A DNA stretch of 64,000 nucleotides, taken from the NCBI GenBank assembly GCA_024998755.1, contig JACEUU010000003.1, forward strand, positions 310,001-374,000, written 5' to 3'. Below are positions 11,380-21,881 of the stretch, piece after piece; position 1 is the stretch's first letter, and every line of letters begins with the position of its first letter. The notes beneath the pieces were generated by a model, which was given only the letters and a program-made list of their open reading frames with translations, did no database searches and was not told the DNA's origin. Both the position numbers and the translations under genes were made by a program. The DNA comes from Vampirovibrio sp. Lineage in GTDB: Bacteria > Cyanobacteriota > Vampirovibrionia > Vampirovibrionales > JAJTHC01.

Positions 11380-12450
11380 CTAAGTTTTTCTGGTTTGATT
11401 AAACGCTAAAAGCTGTTTTAGCACCACCTTGGCAGGATTTTCAGGCAATACTTCCAAGCTTTTTTCCGCTTGCTGTAGGTAGGTATCTGCCAAACGTAGA
11501 GTCTCTTCAACCGCATTGGCTTTGAGGAGACAAGTTTGAATTGCCAAACACAATTGCTCTTGCTCTGCTAATGCTGGCTTATTTTCACATCCGTTGACGG
11601 GGTTACACAGCTGAAACAACTGTTCAATAGCATTTTTTAATCCATCTCGTTCCACTTGGCTAAGGCTTTCAGATTCTAACGCCAACAGAATAGGGGCATT
11701 TGCCAAGCCCTGTTTTAAATCGCTTAAAGCAGGCTTACCCAAAGTTTCAGATGTTTGGGTATAATCTAACAAATCATCAATCAGCTGAAAGGCAATCCCA
11801 AAGGATTCCCCATACTGGCGTAAGGCTTGTATCACGGGTTCATCGCACCCATGTAACACCCCGACAGATTCCATGGTAGCCGCAAACAGGCTGGCGGTTT
11901 TGCCAAACGTTTTCCGATTATAGTAATCCCACGTGGTGGATTCTAACCGATAAGCCGCCTCGTTTTGCAGGGCTTCCCCATCACACAAATAAGCCAACAC
12001 ATCAGAAAAAATACGAACAATGCGTAAATACCCAATTTCCGCCAAGGTTTGTGAAGCTCTGGCGAGCAACCAATCGCCACTAAGAATAGACAGTTTATTA
12101 CCAAACTGAAACCGAGTAGTGGCTTGCCCTCGGCGTAAATCAGCGTCATCCAACACGTCATCATGCAACAAAGTGGCTAAATGAATCATTTCCGCTACGG
12201 CTGAAAGAGCAATCGCTTTTTCAGACAAACCCCCGTTTTGCGTTTCAGAAACACTGGTTTCCTGAAGGGCTTTAGCGGTTAATAACGCCATGGCGGGACG
12301 AATCATCTTACCAGAAACGCTTAAGCTATAGCCCACACTTTCCATTAACGGCTGGGTTTGAGCTGGCATTAAGTTGAGCAAATACTGACGGGTCGCCGCT
12401 AATTCAGGGGCAACCAGTGCTAATAAAGAGGTAATTGAAGGGTAAGGCAT
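11380..12450 (-). CDS. Polyprenyl synthetase family protein
   Basis: LLHDDVLDDADLRRGQATTRFQFGNKLSILSGDWLLARA and FQLIDDLLDYTQ; likely start at MPYPSITS rather than the longest ORF start. Confidence 0.9.
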   Translation of the reverse strand: MPYPSITSLLALVAPELAATRQYLLNLMPAQTQPLMESVGYSLSVSGKMIRPAMALLTAKALQETSVSETQNGGLSEKAIALSAVAEMIHLATLLHDDVLDDADLRRGQATTRFQFGNKLSILSGDWLLARASQTLAEIGYLRIVRIFSDVLAYLCDGEALQNEAAYRLESTTWDYYNRKTFGKTASLFAATMESVGVLHGCDEPVIQALRQYGESFGIAFQLIDDLLDYTQTSETLGKPALSDLKQGLANAPILLALESESLSQVERDGLKNAIEQLFQLCNPVNGCENKPALAEQEQLCLAIQTCLLKANAVEETLRLADTYLQQAEKSLEVLPENPAKVVLKQLLAFNQTRKT

Positions 12451-12590
12451 ATAGAAAACTAAAACAACATGAAAGTTTATAAAAAGGTCTGTTACTATTA
12501 TGAATGGCTGATACACCGACGTCAAATGCTTGTTTGTTTTAAACTAACACTATGCTTATGCTACCACACCAAAAATGAGACGTACCCATT

Positions 12591-13547
12591 ATGCCCATTT
12601 TAACCCCTAACGCCCTTAACTTATATGTGATTGTAGGGTCTACTGCCACAGGAAAGACTGCTTTATCTATAGCCCTAGCCAAACACATTAATGCCGCATT
12701 CGTTCTTTCAGCGGATTCTCAGCAAGTTTATGAAGGCTTAAACATTGGCACTGCCAAACCTACGATAGAAGAACAAGCTGGCGTATTACATTATGGGTTA
12801 GATATTGTACCCCCAACCCAGCTTTTTAGCACCGTTCAATTTCAACACTATGCCCTACCCTTACTAACAGAGGCCTTTAGCCAAGGTCAATCTGTCGTTG
12901 TTTCAGGGGGAACTGGGTTTTATTTACAAGGGCTACTGCAACCCTCTCAATTACCCAGTGTTCCCCCAAACCCTATTTTTAGAGATTCCTTAGCCTCTGC
13001 GGATAGTTTACTATTACACGCCCAACTGCAAAAAAAAGACCCCGCTAGAGCCAGCCAACTAGAACCGCAAGATAAAAACAGGATTATTAGGGCATTAGAA
13101 ATAATTCATGCAACCAATGCCCCTGTACCCACCGAATGGCAACCTTCCTTGCTAGAACAACACTTACCCCCTTCTTTACAGCCTAACATCCACTGGATAG
13201 GCTTACAACCCGAAGACAAGTTGGCTCATTGGGCAAAAATGGAACAACGGGTTGCTGTTATGTTACAACAAGGCTGGTTAGCAGAAGTGGCAAGTGTTGC
13301 AAAAAAATACGGTGCTACTTGTCCCGCTCTTCAAGTAGCTATTGGTTACCCTGAACTGTTGGGCGTACTAGAACAAAAACAAAGCCTTGAAGAAGCCCAA
13401 CTACAAATTAATATTAACGTAAGGCAATACGCCAGAAGACAACGCACCTGGTTTAAAAGAAACACGGCAATAAACTGGCTTTCAGCCGATTGCTTAACCA
13501 CAGATACGCAACAATTAATGCACCTATTTATTAAAAAAACACAGTAG
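12591..13547 (+). CDS. miaA: tRNA dimethylallyltransferase
   Basis: IVGSTATGKTALSIALA, LSADSQQVYEGLNIGTAKP, QYARRQRTWFK. Confidence 0.95.
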   Translation: MPILTPNALNLYVIVGSTATGKTALSIALAKHINAAFVLSADSQQVYEGLNIGTAKPTIEEQAGVLHYGLDIVPPTQLFSTVQFQHYALPLLTEAFSQGQSVVVSGGTGFYLQGLLQPSQLPSVPPNPIFRDSLASADSLLLHAQLQKKDPARASQLEPQDKNRIIRALEIIHATNAPVPTEWQPSLLEQHLPPSLQPNIHWIGLQPEDKLAHWAKMEQRVAVMLQQGWLAEVASVAKKYGATCPALQVAIGYPELLGVLEQKQSLEEAQLQININVRQYARRQRTWFKRNTAINWLSADCLTTDTQQLMHLFIKKTQ

Positions 13548-13851
13548 TTTGACTTTTGTGTGAAAAAACTGCTTGCCAAAACACTTTTTCGTTGTAAAGT
13601 AATAAAGGGTTAAGAGATGCTAGTGCGTTTTCGTCAGCATCATATGCTTAGCTTGTTGTGAAAACAAGATAGTTTCGTTATTGATGCTATTTTGTACTCA
13701 CTTCCAACCTACAGAAAAGTCAAAGCTCCCAAGTAAAGTTTTCTTTACGAAGGGGCCTTTTTTTATAGTTCACTTATTCAACCATAACCCATACTACTTT
13801 GCAAGCACTTATTTAACAGATAATTTAAAACTGTATAAAAATCTTTGCTCT

Positions 13852-14115
13852 TTATCGCTTAAACGGCTGTACGTCAATAATAATAACTTCTTTTTTCATG
13901 TTTTCTACCAAATACATAACCATCCCAACCGTCGTTCTATAACGATAAGCATCATGCTTCCCACGTTTTGATAAAAACGTAATTTCTGACCGTTTTTCTG
14001 TTGGGCCTACAGCAAGTTCGCCCAAAGCGTTGGTGAACAACACTTTCTCGTTGACCCTCACTTTTCTTAAGGCTATCTTGGCCTGGGGCGTTATAACCAC
14101 CATGAAATTTGGCAT
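13852..14115 (-). CDS. Hypothetical protein, weakly RelE/ParE-like
   Basis: ITPQAKIALRKVRV...DAYRYRTTVGMVMYLVENMKKEVIIIDVQPFKR resembles a RelE-fold strand pattern; no antitoxin seen. Confidence 0.35.
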   Translation of the reverse strand: MPNFMVVITPQAKIALRKVRVNEKVLFTNALGELAVGPTEKRSEITFLSKRGKHDAYRYRTTVGMVMYLVENMKKEVIIIDVQPFKR

Positions 14116-14290
14116 TTAACTTATATACTCAGAACCATTGATGAAATTCTTCCATCTAACAGAAAGGCATTCAATTCTTATTGTAATGAGATACTCCACA
14201 TAAAGGAAGTATCCTTCAGAAGCGGTTAAACTATCCGATCTTAATATTATACCAGCTTTAGACCTATAGTATATAAAGGACTTTTAAACC

Positions 14291-15112
14291 GTGCTAGAAC
14301 AAATTTTTATTGCACCTAAACAAAATACACTAGAAGATAGTATTGCTTTTGCCCAAAAGCACCAATTAGGCTTAGAATTACCCAATTTTATGTACCCTAA
14401 TGTACTCATGAACCGACATGAAGAGATTAAAAAATATCAGCAAGCCTTATCTAGCTTTAAGCTACCGGTTACCATGCACGGGCCTGTTTTTGATGTCAAT
14501 GCCGTCAGCTTAGACCCTGAAATAGGCGAACTTTCACGCCAACGCTATGAACAAGCCATTGAATGTGCCTTAGCATTGAATGCTCGGTTTTTAGTATTCC
14601 ATACCCAATGGACGCCTATCTATCAAGTGGCTGATTGCTATCAGCCTTGGCTGGAAGGTACTATTAGCTTTTTTCAAAGTATGATTCAACGCTATGTGCA
14701 GGATACCTCATTAACCTTAGTATTAGAAAATTTTCTAGACCCTGCCCCTAATATTTTGAACGATTTAGTTTCAGGGGTTAATTCTCCGCATTTACAAGCT
14801 TGCTTAGATATTGGGCACGTTAATTTATTTTCAAAAATTGCCCCGACCGATTGGCTTGATAGCCTAGGTAGCAATTTAGCCTATATTCACGCTCACAACA
14901 ACTGGGGAAGGCTAGACGAGCATTTCCCGTTACAAGAAGGCAACTTGGATATGGAAGGCTTTTTAATGCACGCTAGCCTTTCGCCACACCGCTTACAATT
15001 GGTAGTAGAAGTATTGACTTTAGAAGGTATTAGCCAAAGCTTACCTGTACTTGAACCATACTTACAACAACGCCAAACCGTGTTAAGCACCGCAGGGCAC
15101 TATTTATTGTAA
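14291..15112 (+). CDS. Sugar phosphate isomerase/epimerase-like TIM barrel (GTG start)
   Basis: VTMHGPVFDV, LVLENF, ACLDIGHVNLF, YIHAHNNWG. Confidence 0.75.
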   Translation: MLEQIFIAPKQNTLEDSIAFAQKHQLGLELPNFMYPNVLMNRHEEIKKYQQALSSFKLPVTMHGPVFDVNAVSLDPEIGELSRQRYEQAIECALALNARFLVFHTQWTPIYQVADCYQPWLEGTISFFQSMIQRYVQDTSLTLVLENFLDPAPNILNDLVSGVNSPHLQACLDIGHVNLFSKIAPTDWLDSLGSNLAYIHAHNNWGRLDEHFPLQEGNLDMEGFLMHASLSPHRLQLVVEVLTLEGISQSLPVLEPYLQQRQTVLSTAGHYLL

Positions 15113-15200
15113 GAAACCTCCATAAAAGCGTAAAACATCAGAGGGAAAAATGCTATTCATCTTTCCCTCTGATTTAATAAAACCAATTTGTTTTCACCAA

Positions 15201-16745
15201 CTAACCGATGGTGGATAACCGCAAGCTGTTAGTAAACCCAACCAAGTTGGTGTTTCCTGAACAAATAACCACTTTATCGCCCACTTGGCAATAGCCTTTG
15301 GCTTGAAGCACTTGCTTAATTAACGCAAAGGTTTCATCGGTAGAAGCAGGTGCATCAAACAACACAGGCTGAACACCGGAAACCACACAAAGATGGTTAA
15401 ACACGCTTTGATTAGGCGTTAGAGCAACAACGGGTACTGAAGGACGATACTTAGCAATACGGCTTGCCATGGCACCCGTAAAACTAAGCACTACAATGGC
15501 TTTCACATTGGCTTGTTTGGCAGATTCCACCGTAGCTTTGGCAATCGTTTCAGGGAAGCTGTGAACGGCAACTGCATTAGCCAGTGTTTGTTCAAACTGA
15601 GATTCATTTAACCGAGAACAAGCACCTAAGTGGGTTTCGCTTTCCAACGCAACCCGCACCATCATGTTAACGGCTTTTTCAGGGTAAGCTCCCGAAGCCG
15701 TTTCAGCTGAAAGCATGACAGCATCCGTCCCATCAAAAATGGCATTGGCAATATCTGAAACTTCCGCACGGGTTGGTACTGGGTTTTTAATCATGCTTTC
15801 CAACATTTGCGTAGCGGTAATAACAGGCTTACCTGCTAAACGGGCTTTCAAAATCATGTTTTTTTGAGCAAATGGTACTTGTTCAGGCTTTAATTCTACG
15901 CCCAAATCACCCCGAGCAACCATTAACCCATCGGTTTCAACCAAAATGGCATCCAACGCTTCTAATGCTTGAGGTTTTTCGATTTTAGAAATAATTTTGG
16001 GCATATTTGCCCCACCAAACCCATTGTCAATCATAAACTGACGCAACTCAACCACATCAGCCGCCCGTTGCACAAAGGAAAGGGCGACAAAATCTGTCCC
16101 CAATTTCATGGCAAACAAACAATCATGCTTATCTTTTTCAGACATGGCAGGTACAGGAATACTGATAGTAGGCACGTTTACGCCTTTACGTTCTTTTAAA
16201 ATACCGCTGTTTTGCACTTCGCAAACCACTTCTTCAGGGCTAATACGTTCTGTAACAATTAATTCAATATTCCCGTCGTCTAACAGAATAGGACTACCAA
16301 TTTCCAACGCACCCACTAATTCTTTCACATTACATTTAATTAAATTGTTATTGCCTTTATCCGTACCATAAACAAAATGGACTAATTGTCCTTTAGACAA
16401 AGGAATGGATTCTCCCCCTTCAAAAAAGCCGACTCTGAATTTAGGACCTTGTAAATCGCTCAAAATAGCAACAGGCATACCCAATTCAGCACTAATTCTA
16501 CGCACATCAGCATAAGCTTTGGTTAGTTCGTCATATTCAGCGTGAGAATAGTTAAACCGAAACACATTGGCACCGGCTCTAATTAATGATTCTATCCCTT
16601 GCGGATGGCGGCTAGCAGGCCCTAAGGTAGAAACAATTTTGGTTTTACGCAAACTATCCATGCTAGCACTTAAGGTACAGGCACTCGCCATGGAAGGAGA
16701 ATCAACGGTACAGGTAGAAGGAGAAGAAGACATCATCATCATCAT
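15201..16745 (-). CDS. pyk: Pyruvate kinase
   Basis: KTKIVSTLGPASRHPQGIESLIRAGANVFRFNYSHA, VARGDLGVEL, TATQMLESMI. Start within a run of five ATG codons is uncertain. Confidence 0.95.
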   Translation of the reverse strand: MMMMMSSSPSTCTVDSPSMASACTLSASMDSLRKTKIVSTLGPASRHPQGIESLIRAGANVFRFNYSHAEYDELTKAYADVRRISAELGMPVAILSDLQGPKFRVGFFEGGESIPLSKGQLVHFVYGTDKGNNNLIKCNVKELVGALEIGSPILLDDGNIELIVTERISPEEVVCEVQNSGILKERKGVNVPTISIPVPAMSEKDKHDCLFAMKLGTDFVALSFVQRAADVVELRQFMIDNGFGGANMPKIISKIEKPQALEALDAILVETDGLMVARGDLGVELKPEQVPFAQKNMILKARLAGKPVITATQMLESMIKNPVPTRAEVSDIANAIFDGTDAVMLSAETASGAYPEKAVNMMVRVALESETHLGACSRLNESQFEQTLANAVAVHSFPETIAKATVESAKQANVKAIVVLSFTGAMASRIAKYRPSVPVVALTPNQSVFNHLCVVSGVQPVLFDAPASTDETFALIKQVLQAKGYCQVGDKVVICSGNTNLVGFTNSLRLSTIG

Positions 16746-16947
16746 AAGGGGGAGAAATCCTTTTTCAGGCGGGTTAAACAAAAAAATGAAAGAACAATTA
16801 TTAGTGGCAGAAGATAACACTTAAAATTTAAAAAATTTAAAGATTATCGTTCGGGAATTATCGTACACAAAGCATAACAATAGTGCAAACAATTCAACTG
16901 AAAATAGACCGCTTGCTTCAGAAACTTCGTCTTGATAAGGTAGCAGT

Positions 16948-17727
16948 ATGATGACGACTAAAAGAATACGGCTAGACCATGCCTTACTGGCTTTAAACTT
17001 AGCAACCACCCCCCAAAAAGCAACAGGCTTAATTATGGCAGGGCAAATATTGGTTAATAATCAACGCATCACGCAAACGGGGCATAGCGTGAATTTATCA
17101 ACCGATGTCATTCGGTTAAAAGCAGACTATTGCCATTACGTTAGCCGCGGCGGGCTAAAACTAGCCCATGCCCTTACTACGTTTCAACTTTCCCCCGAAA
17201 ATGCCACCTGCCTAGATGTTGGGGCTTCTACAGGGGGATTTACGGATTGCCTTTTGCAAAATGGGGGGAAGTTCGTTTATGCGGTAGACGTAGGCGAAGG
17301 CTTGCTAGACCCAAAATTACTTCAAAACGAAAAAGTTCGTGCGATGGAAAACTGTAACGCTCGGTTTTTAACGGCAGATTTATTTGCGGAAAACCCGCCT
17401 TCGGTTGGCGTTACAGATGTTTCATTTATTTCGCTGAAACAAATTTTACCGCCGTTGTTGGCTTGTTTAACCCCAACAGAAACCAGTTGGTGTGTGGCGT
17501 TGTTGAAACCACAATTTGAATGTTTAGATTATTATTCCTCGCAAGAAGCCCATGCCTTTGATGGCGTTATTACCGATGAGGCGTTGCGAGAACGAGTCAA
17601 ACAATCTACCTTGGCGGATTTAGCCAAAATCGTGCCTTCCCCTTGGCACTTAGTGACGGTTGAACCTTCCCCCATTCAAGGAGCAAAAGGCAACATTGAA
17701 TTTTTAACCCTTTGGCAATGCCGTTAA
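16948..17727 (+). CDS. tlyA: TlyA family rRNA methyltransferase/hemolysin
   Basis: S4 domain RIRLDHALLALNLATTPQKATGLIMAGQILVN; FtsJ-like CLDVGASTGGFTDCLLQNG. Confidence 0.9.
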   Translation: MMTTKRIRLDHALLALNLATTPQKATGLIMAGQILVNNQRITQTGHSVNLSTDVIRLKADYCHYVSRGGLKLAHALTTFQLSPENATCLDVGASTGGFTDCLLQNGGKFVYAVDVGEGLLDPKLLQNEKVRAMENCNARFLTADLFAENPPSVGVTDVSFISLKQILPPLLACLTPTETSWCVALLKPQFECLDYYSSQEAHAFDGVITDEALRERVKQSTLADLAKIVPSPWHLVTVEPSPIQGAKGNIEFLTLWQCR

Positions 17728-17832
17728 TTTTTCCATCAATCAACCGACCTATTTCCTAGTTACGACAAAGCATGATAAAATAAAGCCTACGTTCATTCAC
17801 TCTGTTGTTACCATAGAAAGCCTGACTGCAAA

Positions 17833-18501
17833 ATGTTGAATTTTGATTTATTGTCCTTCACCCTCCTCAACGATTGGCCTATTTTACTACCGATTGTTGG
17901 TAGCTCCATCGTACTAGTCATGGTTGCCCTCAATCGCTTTAGCTATTATAAAGACAACCAACGAGACCTTGAAACCTTCGTACAACGCTGGCAACGGGAA
18001 CTATACCGTGCCAACTGGGATACGGCTCAGCAACTAAGCCAACAACTGGGCGGATTAGTGGGTAGTGTGGCTCAAGAAGGGTTGCAACTATTACAAACCA
18101 ATCGGGCGGGCTTTGATAAAGCGTTTGATATTACCATCAACTTGGCGGTACGTCGGTTAGAAAAAGGGCTAAATATTTTAGGAACAATTGGCACGATTGC
18201 CCCTTATTTAGGGCTTTTTGGCACGGTTGTTCGTATTTTAATTACTTTTGGCGAAATGTCTAAAGCTCAAACCGCAGGGTCAGGCGAAATCATGTTCGGG
18301 ATTGGTTCAGCGTTAATTGCCACCGCCTTCGGTTTGGCTATTGCTATTACCGCCGTTGTTGCCAACAACTGGTTTAGAGACAAAGTGGAACTGTTTGAAA
18401 ATGACTTCCAACTACTGAAGTTAGTTTTGCTTAGCGTGGCTGAAAGTACGCCCATTTCCCCTGCTGCTGCTACGGTTCAAAAATCCGTTGCCACCGTTTA
18501 G
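17833..18501 (+). CDS. exbB: MotA/TolQ/ExbB proton channel family protein
   Basis: IGTIAPYLGLFGTVVRILITFGEM, AEPIPNMI-type ALIATAFGLAIAITAVVANN. Confidence 0.9.
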   Translation: MLNFDLLSFTLLNDWPILLPIVGSSIVLVMVALNRFSYYKDNQRDLETFVQRWQRELYRANWDTAQQLSQQLGGLVGSVAQEGLQLLQTNRAGFDKAFDITINLAVRRLEKGLNILGTIGTIAPYLGLFGTVVRILITFGEMSKAQTAGSGEIMFGIGSALIATAFGLAIAITAVVANNWFRDKVELFENDFQLLKLVLLSVAESTPISPAAATVQKSVATV

Positions 18502-18516
18502 GCAGGAAGTTGCTTT

Positions 18517-18987
18517 ATGATGGCAAAAAGCGTCGCTACGTTTTCAGATATTAACATTACCCCGCTGACGGATATTTTCTTGGTGTTGTTGGTTATCATG
18601 ATGGTGGTTGCTCCTAATCTCAATCCGCAAAATCAGCCTGTTACGTTACCTAAACTACAGGCGGGCGATGCCATTAACCCGAATTTGCTAACCGTTGAAG
18701 TAACCAAAGCCAACCAGTATTATGTGCAAGGCAAACAAACAGCGGAAGCAGGATTAAGTAACGCCATTAAAGCCTTTTCAGACAAACTACCCGAAAAGAA
18801 AATTGTCATTCGGGCAGATGAAACCGTCAAAAGTGGGGCGGTTTTAACCATTATGGAAGCAGCAGCCAACAGTGGCTTTGAAAAACTGGTGGTTGCGGGC
18901 GAAGCCCTTTCGGGCAAACGGGCAGAAGTGCTTGAAAAGCCCAGCGAAAAACCGTTCGATAGTAATGCCTTAGCTCCCATTCAATAA
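18517..18987 (+). CDS. exbD: ExbD/TolR family protein
   Basis: FSDINITPLTDIFLVLLVIMMVVAP. Confidence 0.9.
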   Translation: MMAKSVATFSDINITPLTDIFLVLLVIMMVVAPNLNPQNQPVTLPKLQAGDAINPNLLTVEVTKANQYYVQGKQTAEAGLSNAIKAFSDKLPEKKIVIRADETVKSGAVLTIMEAAANSGFEKLVVAGEALSGKRAEVLEKPSEKPFDSNALAPIQ

Positions 18988-19006
18988 TCGGAAAGTATTT
19001 TTCACC

Positions 19007-19417
19007 ATGGCATCTAACAACCGAGTTAAACAATTTTCCGAAATTAACATTACGCCATTGACGGATATTTTCTTGGTGTTGCTCATTATCATCATGGTGG
19101 TAGCCCCCATGTTGGAAACCAAGGGCTTACCGTTGGCGTTACACAAAATATCCACGCAACAAACGGCTACGCCACCACCAACCGAAGACCAACAATTGGT
19201 TTTAACCTTACAAGCCGATGGGGCGTTATTGTTAGATGGCAACCCGTTAGCTGCTGATGCGATGGTTTCCACCTTGAAAAGCCTTGCCCCTAGCAAACCT
19301 GATGGGGTTCAGTTGCAGGTGCATCCGCAGGCGTCTCATCAAAAATTTGCGGGTGTGTTGGATGCTATTACCCAAGCGGGGGCTTCCCCCCTTTCCGTCG
19401 TCCGCATGGCGGAGTAG
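19007..19417 (+). CDS. exbD: ExbD/TolR family protein, second copy
   Basis: FSEINITPLTDIFLVLLIIIMVVAP. Confidence 0.9.
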   Translation: MASNNRVKQFSEINITPLTDIFLVLLIIIMVVAPMLETKGLPLALHKISTQQTATPPPTEDQQLVLTLQADGALLLDGNPLAADAMVSTLKSLAPSKPDGVQLQVHPQASHQKFAGVLDAITQAGASPLSVVRMAE

Positions 19418-19429
19418 GCAATTTTTACA

Positions 19430-20842
19430 TCATTTAGGTCTTTTGTAAGAATCAAATGATCCTTTAACCGCAAGCCAAGCATCTTCTGTATGTTGGAACG
19501 TACGACCATCATGTAAAAGTTGATTTCTAACCACTTTTTTAGGTTTGATTACGCTAAAATCACACAATGGTATATCTAAATAAAATTTTATATCCTTTTC
19601 TATAAGGTCAACAAAAAGATTGAAAAAATTTTTCCCGAATCTCGCTTTATCCGCTAAAGAATAAACCTCTGTTTCCATACCTTTGGTTTCCAATCCTTTA
19701 AAGTGAAGTACTGAAGGATAGATATAGCTTTCCTCATTTCCTGTCAAGGGATTTATAATTGAGAAACCGACACCGTGCTGAAAACCACTCTCTACGCTAC
19801 CGAAACGCACTAGATTTTTTTGCTCACATAAAGAATGTAACATTTCGGGTGTTTTTATAGCAGGATCTTGTAATAACTTATTGTACAAGGCGGTAGCAAC
19901 AGGTATTTCATGATATTCCATATCGGGCTTAGCAAAGAACGTAGCAAATGCTTCTTGAACACTACCCTTAGCTTTTGTTATCAGGTCATCTGCCATCTTC
20001 TCTGCTTCTTCCGTTGATAGCATTTTTGTTACAGACGAAGACCCGCTCGCTTTCAACCTTTCAACTATTTGTTGTAATTCAGCATTTTTGTTTTCTAACT
20101 CTTGTACTTCTACCTCTAATCCAGTTTTTTCGCCCTGTAAAGCTACAAGCTCTACATTTTGTGGATGTGTTGATTGTCCCTGTTGTGTTAATGCCTGTAT
20201 TTGAGCCTCTAAGTTACCAATAGCCTCCGTTTTTTGAGTAAGTTGCCCATCCAACCGTTGCTTTTCCGCTTCAGAAGTTTCTAGCTTTTGTGTCAATTCA
20301 GCTACTTGGACTTGGCTAGCTAAACCCGCATCTTCTCCAGATTTATTAACTTGTTCTGCTAAAGTCTGTTTTTCTAGTAATACTTTTTCAAGTGTGGGTA
20401 AAAACTGTGCTTCCGTCTCCGTTCCACTCAACCCTAACGCCTTAGCAGCTTTCTCTAGCGTTTCTGTCGCTGTTTTATCCACTATCGGTTGGGCTTGTTG
20501 TACTACTTCAAACCATTTAAAATGCTTACCAGCAAAAAATGTAGCTAAGCCCCCAACCCCTATCAATACAATTGCTCCTAAACCCGCTTCCCACAAGGGA
20601 ATACCTTCAGACTTTGACGGAGCCGTTTGAGCAGGACTAGCGGTCTTTTTAGCCTCAAAGGAATCTGTTTTGGCAGAGGAGAGCTTAGGTTGTTTTTTGG
20701 TTACATTACTAGCAGACTGTTTGGCTTTTTCAATAGCCGATGATGTTTTCGACGTAGTCGTTAACGGATAATCTTTATCATAACTGGTTGTTGAAATGAA
20801 CTGTTGCCTCATTGTTAAAATTCCTTTGTAAATCTCAAGCAA
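19430..20842 (-). CDS. Hypothetical single-TM coiled-coil protein (470 aa)
   Basis: Low-complexity K/S/T-rich N-terminus, TM LWEAGLGAIVLIGVGGLATFFAG, then a long EAEKQRLDGQLTQKTEAIGNLEAQ heptad region. Confidence 0.6.
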   Translation of the reverse strand: MLEIYKGILTMRQQFISTTSYDKDYPLTTTSKTSSAIEKAKQSASNVTKKQPKLSSAKTDSFEAKKTASPAQTAPSKSEGIPLWEAGLGAIVLIGVGGLATFFAGKHFKWFEVVQQAQPIVDKTATETLEKAAKALGLSGTETEAQFLPTLEKVLLEKQTLAEQVNKSGEDAGLASQVQVAELTQKLETSEAEKQRLDGQLTQKTEAIGNLEAQIQALTQQGQSTHPQNVELVALQGEKTGLEVEVQELENKNAELQQIVERLKASGSSSVTKMLSTEEAEKMADDLITKAKGSVQEAFATFFAKPDMEYHEIPVATALYNKLLQDPAIKTPEMLHSLCEQKNLVRFGSVESGFQHGVGFSIINPLTGNEESYIYPSVLHFKGLETKGMETEVYSLADKARFGKNFFNLFVDLIEKDIKFYLDIPLCDFSVIKPKKVVRNQLLHDGRTFQHTEDAWLAVKGSFDSYKRPK

Positions 20843-20912
20843 AAAAAGAGAGAGGTGTTAAAAGGATAAAAACAAGGAACCATTTTTTAATGCTAGTATC
20901 TCGTTATATAGC

Positions 20913-21072
20913 AGACCTGTTGCATGACTCAATATCTGGGGCATCCGCAGGGCGAGAAAACGAGAACGTTTTACTGTGTCATTTGCAGTATTTTCTGCTA
21001 GAAGCAGAGTGATTCCAAAGAAATCAACATTCCTAGAATCTGCACCCACCTCTCGAACCATGCAAGAGGTCT
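20913..21072. repeat. Hairpin-array MITE-like element, copy A
   Basis: Termini AGACCTGTTGCATGACTC / CATGCAAGAGGTCT; internal AAAACG-AGAA-CGTTTT and TCTGCT-AGA-AGCAGA hairpins. Confidence 0.75.
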
Positions 21073-21158
21073 GTTTAATAACAACGGGAACATAGCACTA
21101 CAAGAATACGCCTATTTCAAGGCTTTTACAAGGACACAAAACCAACGTTTCGCTATCA

Positions 21159-21875
21159 GTGTTTGTTTTAGGTAGAATAATGGGAATCGACTCCCCCCAC
21201 CCTAAGAAAACAAGAATGAGGACACCTGAGACCATGGCATTATTCGGCATCGGTGTGGCTAATAGCATTTCATTTTTCCGTATTGGGCTTGCATTTGCCA
21301 CCCTCGCCCTGCTCTTTCGAACCACGGCTACCGCCTATTGGTGGGCGTTTTTTCTAACAATTATCGTCATTTGGCTAGATGGGCTGGATGGCTACCTCGC
21401 CCGAAAACTCGGTGAAACCTCCCGTATTGGTAGCGTCATTGATATTTTGTCTGATCGCAATGTGGAACAACTGTATTGGGTAACTTACGCCGTACTGGGA
21501 TGGGTACCCCTGTGGGTACCACTAGTCATCATCACCCGCGGCATTTGGGTTGATGGACTTCGGGCTTTAGCCTTTGAACAAGGCTTTACCGCTTTTGGCA
21601 CAACTTCTATGATGAAGCACCCGCTAGGCATTCTGCTGGTCAGTTCCCGCTTTAGCCGATGGACTTACGCTGTTTGCAAAGCAGCAGTTTTTGCCTTTTT
21701 GATTTTAGTGCATTTACCTAGCAAGGCTGGTCATTATCCGTTTATGGATGGCATTCCCTACACCAACGCTCTGATGTGGATTACCGTCTTCTTCTGCATT
21801 GTACGGGGGCTTCCCGTGCTCATTGAAAGCAAACGCTTCCTAACAATGCCCGAAAAACCAACAGCAGAGGGGTAA
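21159..21875 (+). CDS. CDP-alcohol phosphatidyltransferase family (PgsA-like)
   Basis: DGLDGYLARKLGETSRIGSVIDILSDRNVE fits D-G-x2-A-R-x8-G-x3-D-x3-D closely. Start may be downstream of the longest ORF start. Confidence 0.8.
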   Translation: MFVLGRIMGIDSPHPKKTRMRTPETMALFGIGVANSISFFRIGLAFATLALLFRTTATAYWWAFFLTIIVIWLDGLDGYLARKLGETSRIGSVIDILSDRNVEQLYWVTYAVLGWVPLWVPLVIITRGIWVDGLRALAFEQGFTAFGTTSMMKHPLGILLVSSRFSRWTYAVCKAAVFAFLILVHLPSKAGHYPFMDGIPYTNALMWITVFFCIVRGLPVLIESKRFLTMPEKPTAEG

Positions 21876-21881
21876 TTCGTT

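Noticed and set aside
20394-20630. Small plus-strand ORFs inside the coiled-coil gene (19975-20630)
   Set aside because: Antisense to the supported 470-aa ORF; no motifs.
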